A stretch of DNA of 64,000 nt from Zanthoxylum bungeanum (Eukaryota > Streptophyta > Magnoliopsida > Sapindales > Rutaceae), in the NCBI GenBank assembly GCA_019454045.1, contig SKCR01021406.1, positions 124,001-188,000 on the forward strand. The letters are read 5' to 3'. The notes below the pieces were generated by a model. That model searched no databases. It was not told the DNA's origin and was given only the letters and a program-made list of their open reading frames with translations. How positions within the stretch are numbered: the first letter of the stretch is position 1; every line of letters begins with the position of its first letter. Positions 1 to 11,015 of the stretch are shown here, in pieces. Both the position numbers and the translations under genes were made by a program.

Positions 1-492
1 CAAGACCCATTGGTTTTTATTATTCTACAAGCCTAGACATGTTACTATATATTCTAAGCATAAAAACTCATAAAACATGCAAAGAATATAAACCTAAACA
101 TGTTAACTATCATAAGAACTCTAATTAAAATATAGAAAGAAAAAACTTACTTGAACTGAAGACTCCTCCAGTCCTCCCTCCAATCTACAAGCTTTTCTCG
201 AACTCAGCAAGCTCTTCCACGTTCCAAAGAGCCACCCAAGTGTGTGGCCTACAAAGGTACACACACCAAAGCCAAAACTCAACGGCAAGACTATGCCTTG
301 AGTGCACAAGTATTTTTCCCTTGGTGCTAGCCTAGGAAAATACCTCAAAACTTTTAACTTGAGATTCCTCTAGTCAATTATACTTAAGGATCCTCAAAAT
401 CAGTGGCTTACTCTTAAACTTTAGAGTTGCTCACTTATATAAACCCAAGATATGAAAGGTTTTGGTGTAAAAATTTGTAAAGAATTCTTTGG

Positions 493-502
493 GTTTATAT
501 AG
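493..502 (-). promoter_or_regulatory. TATA box of the minus-strand LTR
   Basis: The minus strand reads ctatataaac here, a good TATA match in the position expected for the LTR promoter. It is inferred from sequence only. Confidence 0.4.
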
Positions 503-658
503 GTGCTTCAAAGACAACAAAATTAATTAAGAATCTGATGTGGGATAAATGCTAATTAAATCTTAGCCATTGGATCTTAATATAGTGGTTTAATGAGATT
601 ATAAAACCTAATAAGAGTTTGGGCCGAATTGAAATTCAAAACAAATAAAAAACGGAGA

Positions 659-687
659 TTTTTATTTATTTATTTATTTATTTATTT
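659..687. repeat. (TTTA)n microsatellite
   Basis: About seven uninterrupted copies of TTTA lie inside the U3 of the minus-strand LTR. Confidence 0.9.
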
Positions 688-1875
688 TCTTATTCATTTT
701 TCCAATTCCCAAAGTGCCCCTATCGTCATTCACCAATCCCTAAGCCACTTTGGAACCTTATAAATGATATGTTCAATAATTAAACACATTGAACCATTTA
801 TGAACAATTCCTTCAACAATCATATATGTTGTTAAATTTGTACCGTGCACTGTTAACCATTGATTTCGACTTTGTTGTGTGTGACCTTTTGGGTTCCCCT
901 CAAGTTGGACATGAAATGAATCGTGATAATTTAATCGAACATAAATTATCCTCTGATCAGATGGTCGTTCGATTTCAATGACCAAAGTTGACATCTAGCA
1001 ACATGTCAAGGCCCCCAAATGAGAAGGAAATATATATACTCATTCTGTATATGATTTACATATGATACGGTCTCTCGCCTCATTGTATCCCCACCGTTTG
1101 ACCTAGGGTATGGAAAATGTCTACCCATATAGTCAAAGGTATGATGTTGATAGTGTCATGAATCGTGCTAACCCAAAAATCTCACATGATTCTTCCGCTG
1201 CAGCCACAGTCTCAAGCACTGATCACACATATCAACCCGCGAACTGGAATACTACTCTTATAAGAAAATATTATCCGAGAGAGTGGCGATTCTCTGTTGT
1301 ATCTTTATAAACTTCATTTGTTTCAACAAATGACCCAATCATACCCTTATGACCGGATCTTTTGAACTTGAGAAGGAGAATGTCAAACTCATTTGATCCA
1401 CACATAAGATTGTAAAGACCTCAAGTCTAAGGACTAGTCATACAATCGATACATGAAAGTTCTCACAGACACATGAGATAAACACTCCATGTGAAAACTT
1501 TTGGCGGTCAGTTCGATGGACACAAGCAACTCATGCATCAATGTGATACACCAAGCGACGGATCTCCGCTAGTAGCCTATGAGATCGGCTACCCCACTTA
1601 AGGGCGGATCATATCATCATGCTAGTCTCTCCGTTTTGTGAACGCCCAGATTATTTATAAAACTATGACTAGGAACATTTGAGAGTAATGATTCTCATAA
1701 GGCGTGGAAGCCATCATCTTATTACTCCAAGGGCTTTATTACAACGTTTGATTATTCATATAATTTATGTAAGACACGTATAATAAAGATTGTCATTTTA
1801 TTAATTAATAAAAATATTGCAAATACATGTACATATAGCCCATCCACAAGTTGGGTATAGGGCATATCCCTAACA

Positions 1876-2711
1876 TAAAGAGTATGGTATTCTTTCATAG
1901 TGGACTACTCCCGGGACACCTCAATTTGACGGTGTGTCCAAACAGAGAAACCGAACTTTGTTGGACATGGTAAGGTTAATGATGAGTCGCTTTGAGCTAC
2001 CAATTTCCTTATGAGGATACACATTAAACAATGCAATACTTATTTTGAATAAGGTTCCATGAAAATCTGTTAGATAGATTTCATATTAGATATGAACAGG
2101 AAAGAAACCGGGTTTCTCATTCCTGAAGATTTTGGAATAATGGGCATGCTCTAAACGTTTGGATGATACCAAACTAGAACCCAAATCGGATAAGTACCTA
2201 TTTGTAGGTTATCCTAGGGAACCAAAGTATAGTACCTATACAACTCACAAGAGAACAATGTAATTGTTGCTCTCCATGCGGCTTTCCTAAGAGGAATTCT
2301 ATATGCAATGATAAGTAGGAGGAAAGTAAAACTCGATGAAAATCGGAGTAATACTGTTCCAGGCACCGAGTCCTCACGGAACACCAACAGTTCATCAAGG
2401 ATGAAACTGTACCAATAATCTTCGAATATAAAAGAACCGCGTAGGTCAGAGAGAGTCAGAAAAAAACCTAAGAGGTATGGGTTTCTGATCTCACCTAATG
2501 TAGACATTAGTCTTATTGAGGATACTGAACCGACTATGTATGAGGAAGTGATACGAGGTATCGACTCCGCTATATGGCAAAGTGCCATGAAGTCTGAAAT
2601 GGATTACATGTATACCAATCAAGTTTGGACACTGGTTGATATACCAGAAGGCATTGTGCATATTGGTAACAGATGGGTCTTCATGGTGAAGACAAACGTG
2701 GATGGCAACAT
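1876..2711 (+). pseudogene. Cop-1 pol remnant: integrase end to RT start
   Basis: This is a decayed Ty1/Copia pol fragment. It carries the integrase motif around GTPQ..GVS at about 1917-1945, the acidic linker, and the start of the RVT_2 reverse transcriptase (MYEEVIRGIDS... NQVWTLVD, 2536-2700). The same order and wording occur in Cop-2 at 24390-25215, so identity is secure. Several stops and indels break the frame. The integrase-before-RT order identifies Copia. The fragment is interrupted on the left by the minus-strand LTR and on the right by Tat-A; it resumes at 9443 after the duplicated target aacat. Confidence 0.85.
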
Positions 2712-3639
2712 TGTAGGCATTGTATTTTTGCATGTGAAACCCGATGATGAGTCTCATTTGGAGGCACTACCTTTTGAGTCACGGAAGCCGTGGGAAACGG
2801 ATATCGGAAGGGGAAATTCAGAATAAGTACGTCATCAAGTTTATTTCACAAGCTCACTGTCTTCGTTAGTGCTGCGTTCGTTACTTCGTTCGAACGTCAG
2901 GCAGATTGCGGGCATTCGTGTCGCGTTCGAGGAAGCGTTCGAACGGAGTCGGTGTTTCTGGTTTTGCTGCTAGCCTCGCACCCAAGCCCAATTAGCCCCC
3001 CCAAAGCCCATAAAACACATCCCAATTTAATTAAATTAAACATTGAATTAAATAAAATATTTAACCATAAACCAATCAAATATAATCATACCAAGTTAAA
3101 ATCAATCAACCAATATATTATTCCCAAACTTAAAATATTGTATGCCTAATCAACATAAACTAAATATTCAACCTTCCCTATCTAGCCAAGATTTGTCCTC
3201 CCTCAATCTTTGACTTCCCTTATCCAACACCAAATCAAATCCCTCTTTAATTAGCCAAATCCCTTTCCTTGTCAAGCCTAACCCTTTGCCTATAAAAAGA
3301 ACCCTTCGCCAACCTTCTCAACCCTAGCTAGCTCATACACAACACACAGGAAAATTACAGGAAGAACACACCCAAAAACAGTAAGCAAAAAATACAGAGG
3401 AAACGGCAGTGAAACCACAAGGAAACAGCAGCAAAACGGACTCGAAACAGTAGCTTGAGCGGCAAAATAGCGAAGGAAAAGGCAAACCAGTGAACCAGAA
3501 AAGTTGCGGAGCTTTACCCCTTCCGATCTTCGTGAAACGCGAGTCCGAGAGACGGCTTAAAAGGTTAGACCTGAGGGTACTTTTCACACTCATCTTTATT
3601 TGATTTTTGTTATTTATTTTGATCGTATTTTACTTATTT
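2712..3639 (+). repeat. Tat-A 5' LTR, 3' part deleted
   Basis: Nearly identical to 6899-7823 of the 3' LTR. At 3635-3639 (tattt) it switches to internal leader sequence (aagtgagcctcg, matching 29722 in Tat-B). A deletion therefore joined mid-LTR to the leader across a tattt microhomology, removing about 1.6 kb of LTR and the PBS. Confidence 0.88.
3291..3300 (+). promoter_or_regulatory. TATA box, Tat-A 5' LTR
   Basis: tataaaaaga lies about 580 bp into the LTR, at the same place in all sister LTRs of this family. Confidence 0.6.
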
Positions 3640-3889
3640 AAGTGAGCCTCGTTCCACCTTCCCTCTGGGGAATCTACAATGGGAAATCCATTTGACAGTC
3701 CGTCACAAACCATAGCTCATTGGCACGTACCTTAGTGTATAAAAAAGGGTGCACTCACTTGGTTGCTCGAACCCTTGAGTGGGGAGACCTAGTTGTGGGC
3801 CATCCTTCGCCGGTGAGAGCCTTTGTCTATCTCTTGCTAACCCACCCATAGACCGGGTTGGCTAAAGTAAAAATTATTTCCTTGGATAT

Positions 3890-4360
3890 GTGCTTGTGGA
3901 CCATCCTCATTTGGATGCAGTTGGACTATTGTCAGAAATGCGGGCTTGTTGGGCCATTTAAACTGGGGCAAGTTCGCACCTTATGACTATTAGGCCCAAA
4001 ACTTCTGAAATGTCGATGGGCCATTGTGTAGAAATTATTATGTCATGTTTGCATCATCTTTCTTCTATGCTTTGTTTGGGAACATCGTTGTTTGGATCCA
4101 GTTGGGCCATTTGTCATGGGATATGGGCTTGTTGGGCCATTTAAACTGGGACAAGAACGTATTTCATGACTATTGGGCCAAAGGCTTCTAAATGATTGAT
4201 GGGCCACTTTGTGATTGTGTTCGGAACGTTACCATCCGGATTTAGTTGGGCTCATTGCCATGAGATGTGAACTCGTTGGGCCATTTAAACTGGGACGAGT
4301 TCACTCCTATGACAGTTGGCCCAAGAACTTCTAAAATGATGATGAGCCGATTTGTGTGAA
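3890..4360 (+). repeat. Tat-A leader: three diverged repeats of about 150 bp
   Basis: Three copies share the core gggccatttaaactggg, preceded by gtt and followed by gac or gca, at about 3952, 4134 and 4279. Each continues with a tatgac-ttggccca stretch. The same triplication exists in the Tat-B leader (29985-30430), so it predates their split. Role unknown; a packaging or translation-control leader is possible but unsupported. Confidence 0.8.
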
Positions 4361-4610
4361 AATTTTAATGAGTTGATATATTTCTTGTATCGCATGCATA
4401 TCATGCATCACATGCACCTCATGCATACATGCACCATGTGAACCCCATTTTTGTCTTGAAAGCCATCATAGATACCCGTTGGTTAGGGAAGAGGACAGAC
4501 TTGTCAAAAGACCAAGCAGCCACCAAGAGTACTGGCAGAAGACCTAGCCCAACGGGATAGGAAACCCAATCATGCATGCATGCATACACGTAACATATTT
4601 GCATCCTTTT

Positions 4611-4637
4611 TGTGTTTGTTCTGTTTTGTAATAACAG
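4611..4637 (+). promoter_or_regulatory. Possible 3' splice site before the tandem array
   Basis: A T-rich tract (tgtgtttgttctgttttg) ends in aacag at 4637. The same arrangement, T-tract then cgcag, lies in Tat-B at 36632-36658. Both stand just upstream of the repeat arrays. Splicing is inferred only. Confidence 0.35.
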
Positions 4638-4719
4638 GTTTCAAAAGAGAAAAAGAGAAAGCGGCAAAGACAAGACAACCAGAAGCAGCAACAGTACAAT
4701 GTCAATAGTCTTCAGGAAT

Positions 4720-6200
4720 GAATCACAGGGGCGAGGCCCGTATCAGTATCAGTCTGGGGGTGAGGCCCATATCAGCAGTATCAGTCTTGGGGCGAGGCCC
4801 ATATCAGTATCAGTCTTGGGGCGAGGCCCGTATCAGTGTCAGTCTGGGGGCGAGGCCCATATCAGCAATATCAGTTGGGGGCGAGGCCCATATCAGCAGT
4901 ATCAGTCTTGGGGCGAGGCCCATATCAGTATCAGTCTTGGGGCGAGGCCCGTAGCAATATCAGTTGGTGGCGAGGCCCATATCAGCAGTATCAGTCTTGG
5001 GGCGAGGCCCATATCAATATCAGTTTGGGGCGAAACCCACATCATTCTTGGGGCGATGCCCATGTCAGTATCATTCTGGGGGCGAGACCCACATCAGTAT
5101 CAGTTTGGGGATGAGTCCCAGGGGCGAGGCCCACATCAGCATCAGTCTGGGGGCGAGGCCCGCATCAGTATCAGTTTGGGGATGAGTCCCAGGGTTGAGG
5201 CTCACATCAGTATCAGTTTGGGGATGAGTCCCAGGGGCGAGGCCCACATCAGCATCAGTCTGGGGGCGAGGCCCGCATCATTATCAGTTTGGGGATGAGT
5301 CCCAGGGTTGAGGCTCACATCAGTATCAGTTTGGGGATGAGTTCCAGGGCCGAGGCCTACATTATATCAGCTTGGGGGCGAAGCCCATATCGGCTGAGGA
5401 GCGAGGCTCCACATTGCACCAGCTTGGGGGCGAGGCCCATATCGGCTGAAGAGCGAGGCTCCACATCACATTACATCAGCTTGGGGGCGAAGCCCATATC
5501 GGCTGAGGAGCGAGGCTCCACATCACATTATATCAGCTTGGGGGCGAAGCCCATATCGGCTGAGGAGCGAGGCTCCACATCACATTACATCAGTTTGGGG
5601 GCGAAGCCCATATCGGCTGAGGAGCGAGGCTCCACATCACATTATATCAGCTTGGGGGTGAAGCCCATATCGGCTGAGGAACGAGCGGCTCCACATTGTA
5701 CCAGCTTGGGGGCGAGGCCCATATCGGTTGGGGAGCGAGGCTCCACATCATCATGTCAGCTTGGGGGCGAAGCCCATATCGGCTGAGGAGCGAAGCTCCA
5801 CATCTCATCATTTTGCAGGCGAGGCTCCTTATCACATCATATCAGCTTAGGGGCGAGGCCCATATCAGCTGAGGAGCAAGGCTCCACATTGTACAGCTTG
5901 GGGCGAGGCCCATATCGGCTGGGGAGCGAGGCTCCACATCACATCATGTCAGCTTGGGGGCGAGGCCCATATCGGCTGAGGAGCGAGGCTCCACATCATC
6001 ATCAGTTTGAGGGCGAGGCCCATGTCAGCTAGGGGGCGAGGCCCCACTTCAGTATCAGTTTGAGGGCGAGGCCCATATCAGCTTGGGGGCGAGGCCCCAT
6101 TTCAGTATCAGTTTGAGGGCGAGGCCCATATCAGCTTGGGGACGAGGCCCCACTTCAGTATCAGTTTGAGGGTGAGGCCCATATTAGTTCAGTATCAGTT
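4720..6200 (+). repeat. Tat-A tandem array 1 (GGGGCGAGGCCC units)
   Basis: A long degenerate minisatellite. Part one (about 4725-5350) uses units of about 29-33 bp around ggggcgaggcccatatcag. Part two (about 5350-6010) uses longer composite units of about 55-60 bp that add gctgaggagcgaggctcc. Part three (about 6010-6195) combines both. The array lacks stop codons, so long frames are open in several phases without being genes. 3' tandem arrays between integrase and PPT are typical of Tat/Ogre elements. Confidence 0.93.
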
Positions 6201-6220
6201 CGCTAAGTATGGCATTCAGA

Positions 6221-6757
6221 CTACAGCGACGCCCTAGGTACGGGGTCAGCCCGCCAAGTACGGCATGTAGACTATGTGGATTATGAAGATGTTGTGGATT
6301 ACCGTGGATTTTGTGGACTACCGTAGACTATTAGGGATTATGTGGACTACCGTGGACTACCGAGGATTATTGTGGATCATGTGGACTATCATGGACTATT
6401 ATGGATTATGTGGACTACCGAGGACTATCGTGAAGAGTTGTGGAATACCGTGGACTATTGTGGATGACGTGGACTACCGTGGATTATTGTGAAGAGTGGT
6501 GGACTACCGTGGATTATTGTGAATAGTGGTGGACTACCGTGGATTATTGTGAAGAGTGGTGGACTACCGTGGACTATTGTGAAGAGTTGTGGACTATTGT
6601 GGATTACAGTGGATTATGTGGACTACCGTGGACTATTGTGAAGAGTTGCGGACAATCATGGACTACTATAAAGAGTTGTGGACTACTGTGGATTACCGTC
6701 GAGTATGTGGACTACTGCGACGCCCTAGGTATGGGGTTTAGCACGCCAGAAACGGCA
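6221..6757 (+). repeat. Tat-A tandem array 2 bracketed by direct repeats
   Basis: About fifteen degenerate units of about 30 bp (gtggactaccgtggattat, often with tgtgaagagt) occupy about 6267-6714. Both flanks carry the same segment of about 45 bp, gcgacgccctaggtacgggg followed by a cgcca-type tail, at about 6225 and 6716. The array therefore seems to have grown inside a duplicated segment. Confidence 0.88.
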
Positions 6758-6812
6758 CATCATCAAATTCAGTTTGGAGCAGCATCAGCTCAGCTCGAGG
6801 CAGATAGCTAGC

Positions 6813-6821
6813 CAGGTAAGT
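6813..6821 (+). promoter_or_regulatory. Consensus 5' splice site near Tat-A 3' end
   Basis: caggtaagt matches the plant donor consensus exactly, with GT at 6816-6817. The same nonamer occurs in Tat-B (37274-37282), and caagtaagt in Tat-F (56181). It lies about 80 nt before the 3' LTR. Use as a donor is inferred. Confidence 0.35.
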
Positions 6822-6884
6822 AAAAATGCATTGCATAGACTTTGATAGGACGCTGTCACTGTCACACACTGCACAAGCCCCATC

Positions 6885-6898
6885 AAAGTGGGGGCGAC
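6885..6898 (+). other. Polypurine tract, Tat-A
   Basis: aaagtgggggcgac abuts the 3' LTR. The same sequence primes the same boundary in Tat-B, and a one-base variant does in Tat-F. Confidence 0.8.
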
Positions 6899-7476
6899 TG
6901 TAGGCATTGTATTTTTGCATGTGAAACCCGATGATGAGTCTCCTTGGAGGCACTACCTTTTGAGTCACGGAAGCCGGCGGGAAACGGATATCGGAAGGGG
7001 AAATTCAGAATAAGTACGTCATCAAGTTTATTTCACAAGCTCACTGTCTTCGTCAGTGCTGCGTTCGTTACTTCGTTCGAACGTCAGGCAGATTGCGGGC
7101 GTTCGTGTCGCGTTCGAGGAAGCGTTCGAACGGAGTCGTTGTTTCTGGTTTTGCTGCTAGCCTCGTACCCAAGCCCAATTAGCCCCCCAAAGCCATAAAA
7201 CACATCCCAATTTAATTAAATTAAACATTGAATTAAATAAAATATTTAAACCATAAACCAATCAAATATAATCATACCAAGTTAAAATCAATCAACCAAT
7301 ATATTATTCCCAAACTTAAAATATTGTATGCCTAATCAACATAAACTAAATATTCAACCTTCCCTATCTAGCCAAGATTTGTCCCCCCTCAATCTTTGAC
7401 TTCCCTTATCCAACACCAAATCAAATCCCTCTTTAATTAGCCAAATCTCTTTCCTTGTCAAGCCTAACCCTTTGCC

Positions 7477-7486
7477 TATAAAAAGA
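7477..7486 (+). promoter_or_regulatory. TATA box, Tat-A 3' LTR
   Basis: tataaaaaga, identical in place and sequence to the 5' copy. Confidence 0.6.
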
Positions 7487-8575
7487 ACCCTTCGCCAACC
7501 TTCTCAACCCTAGCTAGCTCATACACAACACACAGGAAAATTACAGGAAGAACACACCAAAAACAGTAAGCACAAAATACAGAGGAAACGGCAGCGAAAC
7601 CACAAGGAAACAGCAGCAAAACGGACTCGAAACAGTAGCTTGAGCGGCAAAAAACAGTGAAGGAAAAGGCAAACCAGTGAACCAGAAAAGTTGCGGAGCT
7701 TTTACCCTTCCGATCTTCGTGAAACGCGAGTCCGAGAGACGGCTTAAAAGGTAGACCTGAGGGTACTTTTCACACTCATCTTTATTTGATTTTTGTTATT
7801 TATTTTGATCGTATTTTACTTATTTGATCTCGTTTGTGTATGATGTGTGTTTTGGGTATTGGATGAATGAGAGATGTGTCAACTCTCGCGGTATATCGGA
7901 TGGAAACCCGGACATAAATTTCATAGCCGATTCTGAATGGACGGTAGTATGATCTGTACTCGGAACACAACTCCACGTACCGCTTGAGTAAACGGCACCC
8001 TCTTTTGTTTTGTGTTGTTTTGTTTATTTTTCGTCACTTGAATTCTGTATGTTGTTTACTTATGCATGATTCAATCGAGCGCATGGGCTTAGTAAGTGGA
8101 ATGAAAGATCCCCTATGGGGAGGGGTTAAGCCCTTTACCACGATGCTTTGCCGCACGGTTGATGTGTGTTCGGTTGGATGCAAGATACGTTCAATCGGGC
8201 ATACTTAGTTTGATATTATTGACTTTATCTTTTTATGCATGGTTCAATCAAGCGCATGGGCATAGTGAGTTAGTCCAAAGGTCCTCTATTTGAGAGACGA
8301 AGAGCCTAAAAGGCCACTTTGTGACATTACTTCACCGCGCTGGACGAAGTGTGTTTGGGGTTGAATGTACGTTCAATTGGGCATACGAAGTCCTACACTT
8401 TTATTGTCTTATTTCATGTGTTGTGATGTGACGCGCATGGGCTTAGTATGTTGGTCTAAAGGTCCTCTCTTTGAGAGACCAAGAGCCCCAAAAGGCCACC
8501 TTTACGGCAGTACTTCGCCGCGCCCCTTTATTTTGTTGTTTATGTATTGCGTCCCATTTCATGCATCAGGTCTGT

Positions 8576-8890
8576 TCCCGTTCGAACGCGTTTACGAACG
8601 CAACTCGAACGCGCATGCATTTTACCTTATCATGCATCAGGTCTCATTTCCGTTTGAACGCATTCACGAACGCCATACGAACGTGAGCATTCTGTTTCAT
8701 TTCTGTTCGAACGCGTTAACAAAGTACATACGAACGTGAGCATTCTGTTTCATTTCCGTTCGAACGCGTTATCAAACGCCACACGAACGTGAACCTTCTG
8801 TTTACCATTCGAACGCGTTTACGAACGCCACACGAACGCGAACCTTCTGTTTACCGTTCGAACGCATTTACGAACGCTACACGAACGTGC
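8576..8890 (+). repeat. CGTTCGAACG minirepeats in Tat-A LTR
   Basis: Six or so units of about 50-55 bp, each starting with the 10-bp palindrome cgttcgaacg or a near copy and followed by acgaacg a short way on. The same block occurs in both Tat-B LTRs. CpG-rich against an AT-rich background. Confidence 0.85.
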
Positions 8891-9348
8891 ACACACTGAA
8901 CTGAGTCTGTCTTATCATATTCATGCATAATTGCCTCTTGGTTGATCTTTCTTGTATTATGTAGCCAATCATATTATTTGTATTCCTGCATTTATCCATT
9001 CTATGTGTTCTTGGGATGATATTCAAGCATGATTAGGCTGTTAGCATGTTATTTGGTTAATAGGTTCATGAGATAGTACTCAAGCATGATTAGGTTGTTC
9101 TTAGTTTTCCATATCATATGATCGAGAAATGTTCATGAGATTGCCATGTGATGTTGCATGTTGTGATGACTAATTCCCTGCATGTAGAGTTAGAAGCATG
9201 ATACTCTTGGAAATAAGTGTTACTTATGCCTGATTAAATTATTACACAAATCCTTTCATTACAAGTGACATAAGTAAGGGACCATTCCGAACCCAACGGT
9301 TTGAGGTCTTCCATTGCGAGGGGTGAGTGCGGCCTTAAATCACATTTT

Positions 9349-9373
9349 TCCGGTTCACACCGGGTGGCGACTC
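9349..9373 (+). promoter_or_regulatory. U5 hairpin and PBS echo, Tat-A 3' LTR
   Basis: ccggt-tcac-accgg forms a hairpin (the outer pair is T-G here), followed directly by tggcgactc, the start of the family's PBS. The same arrangement occurs in Tat-B, Tat-C and Tat-F. Confidence 0.6.
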
Positions 9374-9442
9374 TATGTTATTTCGTACTCCCAACTAGGC
9401 CGCGAGCCTAGAACAGCGTCGCCCAGGTTCTGTTTGTCCACA

Positions 9443-10663
9443 AACATACAAACGTACAAAGCTAGGCTTGTAGCGAAAGGGTATCGTCATCAACATGGTG
9501 TCGATTACGACGACACCCTTTACCCGTTGCCATGATTAAATCAATTCGGATAATGCTTGCAAGTGCTGCATATTTCATTTATGAAATATGGTAGATGGAC
9601 GTCAAAATCGCTTTCCTTAAACGGAAAACTTTTGAAGGATGTTTTATGTAACATCCTGACAGTTTTGTCGTGCCAAAACATGCAAACAAGGTTTGCAAGT
9701 TAAATCGATCTATTTATGGATTGAAGCAAGCATAACGTTCTTGGAACCAAAGTTTTGATGAGATCATAATGGTATATGATTTCATTCAAAACGAATATGA
9801 TTCTTGTGTATATAAGAAGGTTAGTGGGAGCGCACTAACAATGATGTCTTATAAGTTGATGATGAATTGCTTCTTAGCAATAACATTCCCATAATATAAT
9901 CGGTGAAAGCTTGGCTTTCATTAAAATTCTCCATGAAATACCTGGGAGAAGCAGGCTTTATTTTAGGAATAAAGATCTACAGGGATAGATCTAGAAAGCT
10001 GTTGATAACCCTCCCAGAGCTCGTACGTTTTTGATATGTATGTGACCTGATGTCTCATATGCTTTGAGAATATATAGACGTTATAAGGCCAATCCAAGTG
10101 ATGGTCACTGAATTAATATAAAGAAAATCCTGGAGTATCTTGCATGAACCAAGGATGCTTTCTGAGTATATGGGGAAAGGAGAACTTGAGGTGACTGGGT
10201 TCACCGCTGCAAGTTTCCAAACCGATGATTACGACTGTAAGTCACAATAAGGGTACATATATAGTTTGAATAACGGAACAGTGAGCTGGAAATCTTCCAA
10301 GCAAGATACTGTTGCCGAATAAATAACAAAAGCGGAACATTGCTGCAGTTGAGGCTGTAATAGAAGCATTTTTGGATCTATCTAATCCTAATTCGATTAG
10401 GTGTAGTTCTGTTAGCAGCTGAGCTGGGCTACAACACAGGCTAAGGAACCGTGGTCTCATCAATGATCCAAGTATATACTTCGACTATTTCATCTTATTC
10501 GTCAGATCATACATCGTGGCGATGTGATGATCGAATAAAACGCATCAGATGATAACATTGTAAATCCGCTGACGAAAGCTGTTTCTCAACAGAAGTTTGA
10601 GCGACCCATACATAGTTCAGGTGTAGGACACTTGAGTGATTGGCTATAGGCCAAGTGGGAGAT
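9443..10663 (+). pseudogene. Cop-1 RT and RNase H remnant with PPT
   Basis: Continues the Copia RT from 2711: gtcgattacgacgacacc (GVDYDDT), a damaged YVDD region near 9850, and RNase H end sequence up to gattggctatag. It is full of stops and indels and is not translatable. The PPT ggccaagtgggagat (10649-10663) abuts the LTR. From about 9717 on, it shares specific lesions with Cop-3 (17301-17632 and 42531-43144), for example the gccgaataaataac stop, so the two are duplicates of an already broken copy. Confidence 0.85.
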
Positions 10664-11015
10664 TGTTGGACAATTATGACCCATAGCATCAATATTTGTA
10701 CAAAACATGGTGTTGTTGTACAAATTAACTATGTGACAAATGAAATTGCTCTTTTATCATTTGTAATTGGATTAACGGGATATATAAATGATAAAAGTCC
10801 ATATGATTAGTACTAGATTAATAAGATATGAGACAATATTGTTGGACAATTATGACTCATAGCATCATTATTTGTACAGAACATGGTGTTGTTGTACAAA
10901 TTAACTATGTGACAAAGAAAATTGCTCTTTTATCATTTGTGATTAGATTACCTGGATATATAAATGATAAAAGTCCTTATGATTAGTTCCGGATTAATAA
11001 GATATGAGACAATAT
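10664..11015 (+). repeat. Tandem duplication of the LTR's first 176 bp
   Basis: The LTR start tgttggacaattatgac occurs at 10664 and again at 10840, with matching sequence between. The 43145 LTR has the same doubling (43145 and 43321); the Cop-2 LTR (40630) does not. Confidence 0.9.

Larger units (their letters stand above)
1..1875 (-). mobile_element. Partial minus-strand LTR (Copia-like), cut by window edge
   Basis: Read on the minus strand, this block starts at 1875 with TGTTAGGGATATGCCC, a TG-type LTR terminus. To its right, Cop-1 integrase sequence begins abruptly with taaag (1876-1880), the likely target-site duplication. The comparable uninterrupted Cop-2 site reads ttgaaagagtatgatattc near 24385. 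About 1.4 kb inward on the minus strand is a TATA box, as expected at a U3/R boundary. No coding domain is visible; the 75-aa minus-strand frame at 121-348 has no recognisable motif. The other end lies outside the window, so element type and full LTR length are unknown. Confidence 0.5.
2712..9442 (+). mobile_element. Tat-A, coding-less Tat/Ogre-type LTR retrotransposon
   Basis: The element begins TGTAGGCATTG and ends TTGTCCACA, flanked by the perfect 5-bp duplication aacat (2707-2711 and 9443-9447). It interrupts Cop-1 RT; the uninterrupted site is seen in Cop-2 near 25212. It has a 3'-truncated 5' LTR, a leader with triplicated segments, two tandem arrays, a polypurine tract and a full 3' LTR. 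There is no gag or pol. Aligned to Tat-B, the missing block corresponds to about 30588-36547, from just before the gag start codon to just after the integrase stop. The PBS is also lost, so the copy cannot now move. Confidence 0.92.
6899..9442 (+). repeat. Tat-A 3' LTR, 2544 bp
   Basis: Starts TGTAGGCATTG after the PPT and ends GTCCACA before the duplicated aacat. It contains a TATA box, the conserved 100-nt block (about 7890-7990), CGTTCGAACG minirepeats, and the terminal hairpin plus tggcgactc. The overlap with the 5' LTR differs by only a few percent by eye, which suggests a young insertion. Confidence 0.93.

Noticed and set aside
2790..3149. 119-codon frame and its copy at 6944-7198
   Set aside because: Inside the U3 of the Tat-A LTRs, differing in length between the two copies and without a known domain.
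4612..5786. Open frames of 228, 165, 92, 78 and 73 codons (GARPISVSVLGRGPYQ-like repeats) as a repetitive protein
   Set aside because: The tandem unit lacks stop codons and its length is often not a multiple of three, so several frames are open at once and the apparent protein drifts between phases. It is an array by-product.
4720..6200. CRISPR-like array
   Set aside because: Units are contiguous and degenerate without unique spacers, and the genome is eukaryotic.
6274..6811. Frames rich in WTTVDYCEEL repeats
   Set aside because: Same cause: stop-free 30-bp tandem units in the 3' untranslated array of Tat-A.
9314..9535. 73-codon frame as a gene
   Set aside because: It spans the Tat-A LTR end and Cop-1 RT across the insertion border, so it is a chimera.
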